Source: Antarcticibacterium arcticum
GTDB lineage: Bacteria; Bacteroidota; Bacteroidia; Flavobacteriales; Flavobacteriaceae
Direction of reading: 5' to 3'
DNA length: 64,000 bases
NCBI RefSeq assembly: GCF_007993795.1
Contig: NZ_CP042476.1
Span: 806,001-870,000, forward strand
The notes under the pieces were generated by a model. That model saw nothing but the letters and a program-made list of their open reading frames with translations, made no database searches and was not told the DNA's origin. Below are positions 7,828 to 16,453 of this stretch, piece after piece. Positions within the stretch are counted from its first letter, which is position 1; each line of letters begins with the position of its first letter. The position numbers were made by a program, and so were the translations under genes.

Positions 7828-10368
7828 TTAACCCTGGAATTCGCCACCATTATCATCTTCCATATTGTTGTTTTGACGATTTCTTCGCTCTTGCTCTCTT
7901 TTTTGCTGATTAAACCTGTAAACAAGAGATACGGTAAAAGATCTTTGTCTCCACTGGAATTCACTTTCACGATCAAAAAACTGGGTGGAAGTCAGGGACC
8001 TCATTTTTCTTGAATTAAGCAGATCTCTTACGTTAAAAGATAAAGTAGCATTATCATTTAAAATATCTTTACTAAGGGCAAGGTCTATAGAAAACATTCC
8101 TTCCCTTCTTCCCTGAACATTATCTGATGGCCCCATGTAAAATGCATTAGTTTGCCATTCGATTTTTGCCGGAAGGGAAACTTTAGAACTAAACCTTCCA
8201 AACCAGCTGGTGTTCTTCGCGCCATAATCCCTGCCGTTGAATTCCCCTTCGGTTTCAAACTGGAAGAAATTGAAGCTTCCGTTTAAACGCAACCATTTGG
8301 CAGGATTATATAAAACACCTGCTTCTGCACCTATTCTTTGATTGGTAGAAAGGTTCACAGGAATTGTTCTGGTAATAGGAATTTCATCTCCCGGAGTTAC
8401 AGCACCGGTAAATTCTTCAATTCGCTCAAAGGAATCTTCCTCAAGTTGGTAATAAACAGAGGAAGTAAAAGTAAGCTTATCCCATCTCTTTAAATATCCT
8501 ATATCAAAAGCATTGGCAAAGGCCGGCCTTAAGTTTGGATTTCCCTGGAATACGTTGGTACGGCTGGAACGGGAAGGAAAGGGGTTAATGAACCAACCAC
8601 GTGGCCTGTTGATCCTTCTGTTATATCCAACTGTAATATTTTCTCTTTCTCCTAATTCGTAAATCAGGTTCACCGTTGGAAACAGGCCTAGATAATTATT
8701 ATCAAAATCGGTGTCAATGGGAAAACCAAATTCTTCCACAAGTTCTGCATCGCTCAATCTGGAATCTATCTTACCTTTTAATTGAGTATTTTCCAATCTT
8801 AAACCTAAGAGGTAAGAGAATTTTCCAAATTTTGAACCATATTGGGTATATAAAGCGTTCACATTTTCAGTATAATCAAACACGTTGGACAAGCCAAGGT
8901 TTACTTCATAAACACCCGGAGTTGTTGGATCTGTACGCAATTCATAATCTGTAACAGTGTTTTCAAAATCTCCCCTGTAACCTGCTTCAAACTGGGAGTC
9001 TTCCCCTATAGGTAATACATAATCTGCCTGTAAAAGATATTCGGTATTGTCCTGATTTGAATCTATTTGCTCCTGTAGGAACCTTGTAGTTTGATTATCA
9101 ATATTAAAAACCACATCTTCATTGATAAAACCAGAGGTAACTTCTACACTTTTTCCTACCTGGAAATCGGCCGTAAGTTGATGGCCCTTTTCCCCCAATC
9201 TATTGATATAATTTAAAGCGAACTGGTACCTGTTATCTTCTTCAGATTCCCACTCCCTTCTCAAAGTTTGCTCTGCAAGAATGTTATTTTTAAAGCGCTC
9301 ACTGTTGTTGGTGGTCACATCTTCATCCTGGCCGTAACGGTAAAATATACTGGCCGTAAGTGAAGATTGGTCATTTAAATAGTATTCAAGCCCAAGGTTG
9401 GTATTAAAATTCCTGTTAAGGCGGCTTACTTCTCTTTCTTCAAAGATTCGGTCAAATTCCGGCTCAATCAATTCTCCGGCTGCATTAGGACGTGACCTGT
9501 ACCTGGTATCACTCCAGTTTTGGCCGGGAGCATCAAAATACCTGAAACCCGTAGTATTAAAAATGTTGAATTTATCTGTTCTAAGATTCACGTTGGCACT
9601 TAGACCTGCATTATCTGGATACCCTAAAGTACCAGTTACCGAACCATTAAAACCAAGTGTTTTTTCCTTCCGAAGAATAATATTAAGAATACCTGCAGAA
9701 CCTTCGGCATCATATCTTGCAGATGGGGAGGTGATCACTTCTACGCGCTCAATAGCTTCAGCCGGTAATTGTGCAAGCACATCTGTAGACCCAAAACCTG
9801 CCATCGCAGATGGTTTACCATTAATAAGAATTCGTACGTTGTCATTACCTCTTAAACTAATGCCACCATCAATATCAACAGATACAGAAGGTACATTATT
9901 CAAAGCATCGGCCACCGTACCCCCGGCGGTAGTAAGGTCTTTTCCAATATTATATATCTTTTTATCGAGCCTTACTTCAACTTCAGTAGTCTCAGCAACT
10001 ACAACAACTTCCCCAAGGGCTGCGGCACTCATTCCCAACACGATTGTGCCAAGGTTTACGTTAGAGGTTACCTGACGGTTATTGAAGCTTTTGGATTCAA
10101 ATGAAATATATTCTACCAGGATATTGTAGGTACCGGGATTTACTGCAATTGAAAAGTTTCCTTCAAGATCTGTTACCCCACCATCTATAAAATTTGGATC
10201 ACTGGGTTTGGTGATTGAGACGGTAGCATATTCCAAAGGAACGCCCATATCATCGTCAATAACTTTACCGGAGATAGTAAGTTTTCCCGACTGGGAAAAA
10301 GAAGAGAAAGTGAAGGAGAAAAATAAAATCAGCAGAATGCTGAGGGGTAATAACTTTTTGGTGGTCAT
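7828..10368 (-). CDS. TonB-dependent outer-membrane receptor
   Basis: An 846-residue outer-membrane protein with a signal peptide (residues 1-26, ending SSFSQ). A carboxypeptidase-regulatory-like beta domain follows (about 30-115, KLTISGKVIDDDMGVPLEYATVSI). Then comes a plug domain (about 120-230, with GISLRGNDNVRILINGKPSA and LPAEAIERVEVITSPSARYDAEGSAGILNIIL) and a C-terminal beta-barrel of the OMP_b-brl_3 type rather than the SusC type. There is no SusD partner next door, so glycan import is not indicated; the ligand is unknown. The upstream gap of about 100 bases and the terminator at 7774 suggest its own transcript or the end of one running from prfB. Confidence 0.9.
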   Translation of the reverse strand: MTTKKLLPLSILLILFFSFTFSSFSQSGKLTISGKVIDDDMGVPLEYATVSITKPSDPNFIDGGVTDLEGNFSIAVNPGTYNILVEYISFESKSFNNRQVTSNVNLGTIVLGMSAAALGEVVVVAETTEVEVRLDKKIYNIGKDLTTAGGTVADALNNVPSVSVDIDGGISLRGNDNVRILINGKPSAMAGFGSTDVLAQLPAEAIERVEVITSPSARYDAEGSAGILNIILRKEKTLGFNGSVTGTLGYPDNAGLSANVNLRTDKFNIFNTTGFRYFDAPGQNWSDTRYRSRPNAAGELIEPEFDRIFEEREVSRLNRNFNTNLGLEYYLNDQSSLTASIFYRYGQDEDVTTNNSERFKNNILAEQTLRREWESEEDNRYQFALNYINRLGEKGHQLTADFQVGKSVEVTSGFINEDVVFNIDNQTTRFLQEQIDSNQDNTEYLLQADYVLPIGEDSQFEAGYRGDFENTVTDYELRTDPTTPGVYEVNLGLSNVFDYTENVNALYTQYGSKFGKFSYLLGLRLENTQLKGKIDSRLSDAELVEEFGFPIDTDFDNNYLGLFPTVNLIYELGERENITVGYNRRINRPRGWFINPFPSRSSRTNVFQGNPNLRPAFANAFDIGYLKRWDKLTFTSSVYYQLEEDSFERIEEFTGAVTPGDEIPITRTIPVNLSTNQRIGAEAGVLYNPAKWLRLNGSFNFFQFETEGEFNGRDYGAKNTSWFGRFSSKVSLPAKIEWQTNAFYMGPSDNVQGRREGMFSIDLALSKDILNDNATLSFNVRDLLNSRKMRSLTSTQFFDRESEFQWRQRSFTVSLVYRFNQQKREQERRNRQNNNMEDDNGGEFQG

Positions 10369-10465
10369 AACATCTTTTTGCTGTTAGACGCATGTTTAGC
10401 TGTTTGGTTTAAACAACAGAAGTTAAAAAACAGTTAAAACCTATAGTTTGGCCCTAAACGATTGA

Positions 10466-10852
10466 TTATGCTGATATTGAGTTAAGGATATTATTGGGAA
10501 GATTTTTATTGGTTCCTGTATAAGTATTGAATTTTTCTTCATTAAGGATCTTCTTCAGGTCCCGGTGTTCCCTCCTTTGTACTTTTTGCAACTTCTTTAT
10601 TTTTTCAGGAGAAGCGGCATCTGAATTAATAATATCATTCTTTTTGATAGTAAATTCAATAATTATATTTTCCAGCTCTTCTGTTTGAGAGGGAGTGAGA
10701 TCCAGCTTTTCTTTCCAGTGGTCTGCAATATCCTTTGCAATTTCCCGAAGCTCTTTTCTATTCTTTTCGTGAATAAATATTTGCGATAATACAAAGCCGC
10801 CAACTGCCATTGCCGTCACTCCTAAAAGTATAAGTCTGTTCTGAAGTTTCAT
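10466..10852 (-). CDS. Membrane-anchored small protein with an LTxxQ-like helix region
   Basis: A 128-residue protein with an N-terminal membrane helix or uncleaved signal (residues about 7-25). A highly charged, all-helical remainder follows, containing LTPSQTEEL and, later, KLQKVQRREHRDLKKILNEEKF. This pattern resembles the periplasmic Spy/CpxP LTxxQ family, in which helices sense or bind unfolded proteins or metals; the match is by eye and modest. It lies 18 bases after the ArsC-family gene in the same direction, so the two are probably co-transcribed. Confidence 0.65.
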   Translation of the reverse strand: MKLQNRLILLGVTAMAVGGFVLSQIFIHEKNRKELREIAKDIADHWKEKLDLTPSQTEELENIIIEFTIKKNDIINSDAASPEKIKKLQKVQRREHRDLKKILNEEKFNTYTGTNKNLPNNILNSISA

Positions 10853-10870
10853 TTTTATGATTTTAATTTT

Positions 10871-11212
10871 CTATAAGAGGCTATCAATACGCGATGAAGG
10901 TCTTCCTACCACCGCCTTTTCACCATATTCCACTACCGGCCTTTCTATTAATCCCGGATTTTCTGCCATTATTTTTATTAGATCGTTTGCACTAAGGTCT
11001 TTATTCCTGTACTGCTCCTTCCACAACTTTTCATTTTTCCGGATTAGTTCAACGGGTTGCATCTCGAGTTTTTTAAGCAGGGAACTAATCTCTGCCTCAC
11101 TCAAAGGTTCTTTAAGGTACTCCCGTACGCGGTATTCTTTGCCTGAACTTTCAATAATTCCCAAACCTTCCCGGGACTTGCTGCACCTGTTATTGTGGTA
11201 AATTGTTATCAT
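10871..11212 (-). CDS. ArsC-family arsenate reductase-like protein
   Basis: A 113-residue thioredoxin-fold protein of ArsC/Spx length. The N-terminus MITIYHNNRCSKSREGL carries the single active-site cysteine at residue 10, where glutaredoxin-dependent ArsC has its catalytic Cys. NPGLIERPVV at about 86-95 is the typical ArsC C-terminal signature. No ars operon genes (arsB, arsR) lie nearby, so arsenate reduction is uncertain; many such chromosomal ArsC-like proteins have unknown substrates. It sits between prfB (58 bases upstream) and the LTxxQ-like gene. Confidence 0.85.
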   Translation of the reverse strand: MITIYHNNRCSKSREGLGIIESSGKEYRVREYLKEPLSEAEISSLLKKLEMQPVELIRKNEKLWKEQYRNKDLSANDLIKIMAENPGLIERPVVEYGEKAVVGRPSSRIDSLL

Positions 11213-11270
11213 TTTTTCGGGTAATTAAAATACTGAAAAATTTTCAATTTAAAAAGTTTAGTTTCATCTA

Positions 11271-12369
11271 TCAATCATCATTCCTTTGTCCCATCATCAT
11301 GAGATATGCTTTTAAAAAACGATTTATATCCCCGTCCATCACAGCTTCTACATTTCCGGTTTCTTCAGCAGTTCGCACATCTTTAATTAACTTATAAGGG
11401 TGCATTACATAATTTCTTATTTGGGATCCCCATTCTATCTTCATTTTAGAATCTTCGATCTCCCGTCGCTGGGCCTGTTGCTTTTGCAGCTCGATCTCGT
11501 ATAACTGGCTCTTTAACAATTGCATGGCCTTGGTCTTATTATCCAGTTGTGAGCGTGTTTCTGAATTTTCCACAACAATACCGCTGGGGGCGTGCCGCAA
11601 TCGCACCGCCGTTTCAACCTTGTTCACATTTTGTCCACCGGCACCCGAAGAACGCATGGTCTCCCAGGAAATATCGGCCGGGTTGATCTCTATCTCAATG
11701 GAATCATCAACCAGGGGATATACATACACCGAAGCAAAAGAGGTATGGCGTTTTGCATTACTGTCAAATGGGGAAATTCTTACCAAACGGTGTACCCCGT
11801 TCTCACCTTTTAACCACCCAAAAGCATATTCCCCTTCGATCTCAATAGTAACGGTTTTGATACCGGCAACTTCCCCGGCCTGAAAATTCAGTTCTTTTAC
11901 TGTGAAACCCCTTGATTCTGCCCACCTAAGATACATTCGCATCAACATCTCTGCCCAGTCACAACTTTCAGTACCGCCTGCTCCGGCAGTGATCTGGAGT
12001 ACGGCGCTCAGGCTGTCTCCTTCTTCTGATAGCATGTTCTTGAACTCCATTTCCTCAATGAGGTCTACTGCAAGTTTATTTCTGGACTCCACATCATCTG
12101 CCGTGGCCTCCTTTTCCTTATAAAATTCATAGATCACTTCCAGGTCTTCTACAAGGGATTCGGCCTTAAAGTATTGATCTACCCATTTTTTTTCTGAATT
12201 AATCTCGCGCATCAGCTCTTCGGCTTTTTTAGGGTTGTCCCAAAAATCCGGAGAATATGTTTTTTCTTCTAAATTGGAGATTTCTATTTGTTTGGCATCA
12301 ACGTCAAAGATACCTCCTTAACGCTACCAGGCGATCCTTAAGATCCTTTATATGTTCTGAATTGATCAT
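11271..12369 (-). CDS. prfB: Peptide chain release factor 2, made by programmed +1 frameshift
   Basis: The gene starts at the ATG at 12369, reads 21 codons in the first frame to CTT, meets an in-frame TGA (12306-12304) and continues in the +1 frame from GAC at 12305 to the stop at 11271. This gives 365 residues, the usual RF2 length. The RF2 codon-recognition tripeptide SPF appears in VRISPFDSNAKRH, and the catalytic GGQ is at about residues 244-246 (RSSGAGGQNVNK). It releases peptides at UGA and UAA. The in-frame UGA gives autoregulation: low RF2 favours the frameshift. A naive reading starting at 12212 would miss the first 52 residues. Downstream are the ArsC-like gene and others in the same direction. 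Confidence 0.96.
12303..12318 (-). promoter_or_regulatory. prfB: prfB programmed +1 frameshift site
   Basis: On the minus strand the site reads AGGAGG (12318-12313), TAT, CTT TGA C (12309-12303). This is the classical RF2 recoding signal: an internal Shine-Dalgarno-like hexamer three bases before the CUU slip codon, the UGA stop and a following C. It is notable that the hexamer is kept in a lineage that hardly uses Shine-Dalgarno pairing for initiation. Confidence 0.97.
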
Positions 12370-12466
12370 ATGTGTTTTTAATTTGGGTAAAAATAGAATT
12401 AAACCCACTTAAAGAAAACTATTTTACAAATATTTTATAGTTTTAGCTTTCCTAATAATCCTCCAC

Positions 12467-14863
12467 ATGAAATTACTTACAGCTATCTCATTGTTCTTCA
12501 GTGTGATTGTTTCAGCCCATGCGCAGTTCCTTGAAAAGAAAGAAAATTTAAAAAGTTTTGAAGGATATTTTAATTTCTATTATTCTGAAAAAGATGATGA
12601 AATTTATCTGGAGGTCAAAGATCTGGATACTGAATTTCTCTATGTAAACTCCCTTACCACCGGTGTTGGTTCCAATGATATTGGCCTTGACCGCGGGCAA
12701 CTTGGAAATGAAGCAGTGGTTAAATTTGAAAAAGCCGGTAAAAAATTATTGTTGGTGCAGCCCAATTTAAAATACAGGGCCGTAACTACTAACCCGCTTG
12801 AAAGAAGGAGTGTAGAAGAAGCCTTTGCAAGGTCTGTGCTTTATGGATTTGAGATCAAAGAAGAAAAAAACGGATCATATATTATAGATCTTACTCCCTT
12901 TTTAATGGAAGATGCCCATGGAGTGGGAGGGCGGCTTGAACGTGGAAATCATGGAACCTTTAAGATCAATAAAACAAAAAGTGCACTGGCCCTTAACCGT
13001 ACAAAAGCTTTTCCTCAAAATGTAGAATTTGAGGCCTTGCTTACACTCGAGGGAGAAGCTAAAAGCTCCACTTTGCGAAGTGTGCTGCCAAACTCCCGTA
13101 ACTTAACGGTTATCCAACATCATTCGTTTGTAAAGTTACCCGATGATAAGTATCAAAAAAGAGAATTTGATCCCAGGAGCGGGGCTATTTCAATTTCTTA
13201 TCTGGATTATTCTACACCCGTTTTTGAACCTATTGAAAAAAGATTTATTACCCGGCACAGACTTTCAAAAAAAGACCCTGCCGCTTCAGTGAGCGAAGGC
13301 GTGGAGCCTATAATCTATTACCTGGATCCAGGTACTCCCGAACCCATTCGTTCAGCGCTGCTCGATGGGGCCAGATGGTGGGCTAAGGGCTTTGAAGCTA
13401 TTGGATACAAAGATGCCTACAAAGTTGAAATACTTCCTGAAGATGCAGATCCACTTGATGTAAGATATAATGTGATCCAGTGGGTTCACCGTTCTACCCG
13501 GGGCTGGAGTTATGGAGCAAGTGTTACAGATCCCCGCACGGGAGAGATCATAAAAGGCCATGTAAGCCTTGGAAGTTTGAGGATACGGCAGGATTTCATG
13601 ATAGCCCAGTCACTCATGAATAAACCTTTTGCTGAAAGAGATGACAATCATGCAGAATTGATGGAGTTGGCCCTTGCAAGGATCCGGCAGCTCTCTGCCC
13701 ACGAAGTTGGCCATACACTGGGGTTTGCCCATAATTTTGCTGCCAGCACCAATGAGAACGCCTCGGTAATGGATTATCCACACCCTAAAGTAGAAATAAT
13801 AGATGGTGAGATCGCTTTTAAGAATGCATATGATACTGGCCTGGGGCCCTGGGACATGTTCACAGTAAAGTATTCCTATGGGGAGGTGCCCGGAAATACT
13901 TCCGAGAAACAATTTTTAAATACTGTATTGGCTGAGGCAGATGCACAAGGCCTCCAGTTTATTAGCGATTATGACGCCCGTGCTACCGGGGGCGCTCATG
14001 GAAATGCGCATTTATGGGATAACAGTAAAAATGCAACAGAGGAACTGGAGAGGATCCTTAAGGTCCGGGAATTGGCGATCTCGAATTTTTCGGTAGATAA
14101 TATTCGTACAGGGGAGGCATACTCAGTTTTAGAAGATGTATTTGTTCCCTTATATTTCTTTCACCGTTATCAAACCGAGGCTGCTGTAAAAAGAATTGGG
14201 GGGCTGGATTATAACTATGCCGTGAAGGGCGGCAACCAGGTAGTAGTTACACCTATTGAAGCTGCTGAACAGAATAAAGCGCTCCAGGCAATTCTTAAAA
14301 CCCTTGATGCAAGAACAATCGCAATTCCAGCCGGTAAACTAAACCTTTTCCCCCCACGGGCATTTGGTTTTGCCAGATCCCGGGAATCATTTAAGAGCAA
14401 TACGGGCGTAGCCTTTGATGCACTTGGCGCACCTGGCACCGCAAGTGATATGAGCCTGGCACTTTTATTACATCCTGAAAGGGCAGCTAGGCTGGTGCAG
14501 CAAAACGTTGTAGATAAAAAATTTTCCGGGTTAAAAGGAATGGTAGATAAGCTGGTAGCAGGTACTTTTAAACTGGAGCATAAAGATGCTTATTTGCAGG
14601 AGGTGCAAAACGTAATAAATTACAATACGCTACAGCATATGATGAACCTTGCGGTGCACAAAGATGCGACTCCCGGGGTAAAAGCAGAAATGATGGGGCA
14701 GATAAGCGACCTGGAAAATTGGCTGAATAAAAACAGTAAAACTAATGCAGCGATGCACCAGTTATATCTTTTAGAAATAAAACAATTTTTAGAAGATCCT
14801 TCTGCTTTTAAAGCCCTGCCCGTAGCACCCCCAATCCCCGATGGCGCCCCCATTGGGAATTAA
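12467..14863 (+). CDS. Secreted zinc-dependent metalloprotease (DUF5117/DUF5118 type)
   Basis: A 798-residue exported protein with signal peptide MKLLTAISLFFSVIVSAHAQ. The catalytic zinc motif HEVGHTLGFAHN starts at about residue 411, giving the two metal histidines, the catalytic glutamate and the third His of the metzincin-like HExxHxxGxxH pattern. SVMDYP follows and probably supplies the Met-turn. The N-terminal half matches the DUF5117/DUF5118 layout common in Bacteroidota and Gammaproteobacteria. The C-terminus ends in a Pro-rich tail and I see no obvious type IX sorting domain, so it may be periplasmic. The substrate is unknown. Confidence 0.85.
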   Translation: MKLLTAISLFFSVIVSAHAQFLEKKENLKSFEGYFNFYYSEKDDEIYLEVKDLDTEFLYVNSLTTGVGSNDIGLDRGQLGNEAVVKFEKAGKKLLLVQPNLKYRAVTTNPLERRSVEEAFARSVLYGFEIKEEKNGSYIIDLTPFLMEDAHGVGGRLERGNHGTFKINKTKSALALNRTKAFPQNVEFEALLTLEGEAKSSTLRSVLPNSRNLTVIQHHSFVKLPDDKYQKREFDPRSGAISISYLDYSTPVFEPIEKRFITRHRLSKKDPAASVSEGVEPIIYYLDPGTPEPIRSALLDGARWWAKGFEAIGYKDAYKVEILPEDADPLDVRYNVIQWVHRSTRGWSYGASVTDPRTGEIIKGHVSLGSLRIRQDFMIAQSLMNKPFAERDDNHAELMELALARIRQLSAHEVGHTLGFAHNFAASTNENASVMDYPHPKVEIIDGEIAFKNAYDTGLGPWDMFTVKYSYGEVPGNTSEKQFLNTVLAEADAQGLQFISDYDARATGGAHGNAHLWDNSKNATEELERILKVRELAISNFSVDNIRTGEAYSVLEDVFVPLYFFHRYQTEAAVKRIGGLDYNYAVKGGNQVVVTPIEAAEQNKALQAILKTLDARTIAIPAGKLNLFPPRAFGFARSRESFKSNTGVAFDALGAPGTASDMSLALLLHPERAARLVQQNVVDKKFSGLKGMVDKLVAGTFKLEHKDAYLQEVQNVINYNTLQHMMNLAVHKDATPGVKAEMMGQISDLENWLNKNSKTNAAMHQLYLLEIKQFLEDPSAFKALPVAPPIPDGAPIGN

Positions 14864-14899
14864 GAAATAGCTGAATTTGAATATTATATTAATTGAATT

Positions 14900-15934
14900 A
14901 TGAAAGAAATAGATCTAAGAAGTGATACTGTAACAAGGCCTACGAAGGAAATGTTACAGGCTATTTTAACTGCTGAAGTTGGAGATGATGTCTACAAAGA
15001 AGATCCTACGGTGAATGCGCTTGAAGAAAAGCTTGCAAGGATGTTTGGAATGGATGAAGCCCTTTTTTTCCCCACGGGAAGTATGGCGAACCAGGCTGGA
15101 ATAAAATTACATACCCAACCGGCCGAGCAGCTTATTTGCGACAAATGGGCACATGTCTATAATTATGAAGGCGGTGGGGTTTCCTTTAACAGCGGGGTTT
15201 CCTGTAAACTGGTTGATGGTCACCGTGGAATGATCACCGCACAGCAGGTGGAGGAAAATATCAATCCGCCCGATTTTTATCACAGCCCGCTTACCACTTT
15301 GGTGTGCCTTGAAAATACTACCAATAAAGGTGGTGGGGCTTGTTATGACATTGATGAAATGAAAAAGATACGGGAAGTATGCAACAAGCACAATTTGGGA
15401 TTACATCTTGACGGCGCCAGGCTTTTTAACGCGTTGGTGGCTAAAAATGAAGATCCAAAGGAATATGGGAAGATCTTTGACACTATTTCTATTTGTCTTT
15501 CCAAAGGATTGGGCACGCCAATGGGAAGTGTTCTTATTGGAAAAAAGGACCTTATGAAGAATGCCATTCGCGTGCGCAAGGTGTTGGGGGGAGGAATGAG
15601 GCAGGTAGGTTTTATGGCCGCAGCAGGCATTTTTGCATTGGACAATAATGTGCAACGACTGGAAGAGGATCACCGCCGTGCAAAGGAGATTGGAGGTATT
15701 CTTAAACAACAATCCTATATTGGAGAGGTGGAGCCAGTTGAAACCAATATTATAATCTTTTACCTGAAGGATCCTTCTACCGAAAAAGAATTTATGGCCA
15801 GATTACAGGAGGAAAATATAAGAATAAGCAATATGGGACAGGGAAAATTACGAATAGTAACCCACCTGGATTATACAGAAGAAATGCATTTGCGGTTTAT
15901 AGATGTGCTGGGCAATATTAGTCTCAAATCCTAA
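14900..15934 (+). CDS. ltaE: Low-specificity L-threonine aldolase
   Basis: A 344-residue PLP enzyme of fold type I. IDLRSDTVTRPT at the N-terminus is the family hallmark, HLDGARLFNA holds the PLP-contacting Asp-Arg region, and the Schiff-base lysine is in CLSKGLGTPMGS near residue 202. It cleaves L-threonine or L-allo-threonine to glycine and acetaldehyde in the cytoplasm. It begins 36 bases after the metalloprotease gene and ends at a strong terminator facing ybaB. Confidence 0.92.
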   Translation: MKEIDLRSDTVTRPTKEMLQAILTAEVGDDVYKEDPTVNALEEKLARMFGMDEALFFPTGSMANQAGIKLHTQPAEQLICDKWAHVYNYEGGGVSFNSGVSCKLVDGHRGMITAQQVEENINPPDFYHSPLTTLVCLENTTNKGGGACYDIDEMKKIREVCNKHNLGLHLDGARLFNALVAKNEDPKEYGKIFDTISICLSKGLGTPMGSVLIGKKDLMKNAIRVRKVLGGGMRQVGFMAAAGIFALDNNVQRLEEDHRRAKEIGGILKQQSYIGEVEPVETNIIIFYLKDPSTEKEFMARLQEENIRISNMGQGKLRIVTHLDYTEEMHLRFIDVLGNISLKS

Positions 15935-15950
15935 GTTGAGACCCAAATAA

Positions 15951-15978
15951 AAAACCTCACCATTTCCGGTGAGGTTTT
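15951..15978. terminator. Bidirectional terminator between ltaE and the YbaB gene
   Basis: AAAACCTCACC (15951-15961) pairs with GGTGAGGTTTT (15968-15978) around a 6-base loop, with T or A tracts on both sides. Confidence 0.9.
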
Positions 15979-16004
15979 TTAATGTTTTGCCCTAATAGGA
16001 TATG

Positions 16005-16328
16005 TTATTTAAACATATCAAGACCCGGGATGTCCGGCATTCCATCTTTGGCAACCGCTGCAAGTTCGTTTTCATTGATCTCGGTGGCCCTTGTAATTGC
16101 TTTATTAAGAGTGAGGACCAGATAATCTTCCAATTGCTCCTTGTCTTCCATCAACTCCTGTGAAACCGAAATATTTTTGATCTCACGTGCAGCCGTGATA
16201 GTTACTTTTAACAATCCGTCACTTGATTGTTCGTCTATCAAAACCGTTTTAAGCCTTTCTTTTGTAGCTTCTACCTTTTCCTGGGTTTCCTTGAGCTTAT
16301 TCATCATACCCATCATATCTCCAAACAT
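16005..16328 (-). CDS. YbaB/EbfC nucleoid-associated protein
   Basis: A 107-residue protein with the YbaB layout: an N-terminal Met-rich helix (MFGDMMGMMNKLKETQEKVE), a beta-sheet core (LLKVTITAAREIKNISVS) and a C-terminal helix ending PDIPGLDMFK. The family forms homodimeric tweezers that bind DNA with little sequence specificity. In many bacteria the gene follows dnaX and precedes recR, but here it stands alone, as is common in Flavobacteria. Confidence 0.92.
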   Translation of the reverse strand: MFGDMMGMMNKLKETQEKVEATKERLKTVLIDEQSSDGLLKVTITAAREIKNISVSQELMEDKEQLEDYLVLTLNKAITRATEINENELAAVAKDGMPDIPGLDMFK

Positions 16329-16425
16329 ACTTTCTAAATTTTAATTAAGTGACTCCAAATTTAGTAATTTACTCAAATATCTGGTTAATAATGAAAACAC
16401 TATTATTTAATTTCTTTGGAAACTT

Positions 16426-16433
16426 TACCTTTG
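16426..16433 (+). promoter_or_regulatory. -7 element TACCTTTG before the S9 peptidase gene
   Basis: It fits TAnnTTTG and is followed by GCAGC, a downstream sequence shared with other promoters in this window (2541, 19780). It lies 20 bases before the start codon at 16454. No good -33 TTG is visible. Confidence 0.45.
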
Positions 16434-16453
16434 CAGCTTAAAATACCATTGAA

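Noticed and set aside
9398..10075. A 225-residue open frame on the plus strand
   Set aside because: It lies opposite the TonB-dependent receptor gene, has no promoter, and its composition is that of a reverse-complement shadow.
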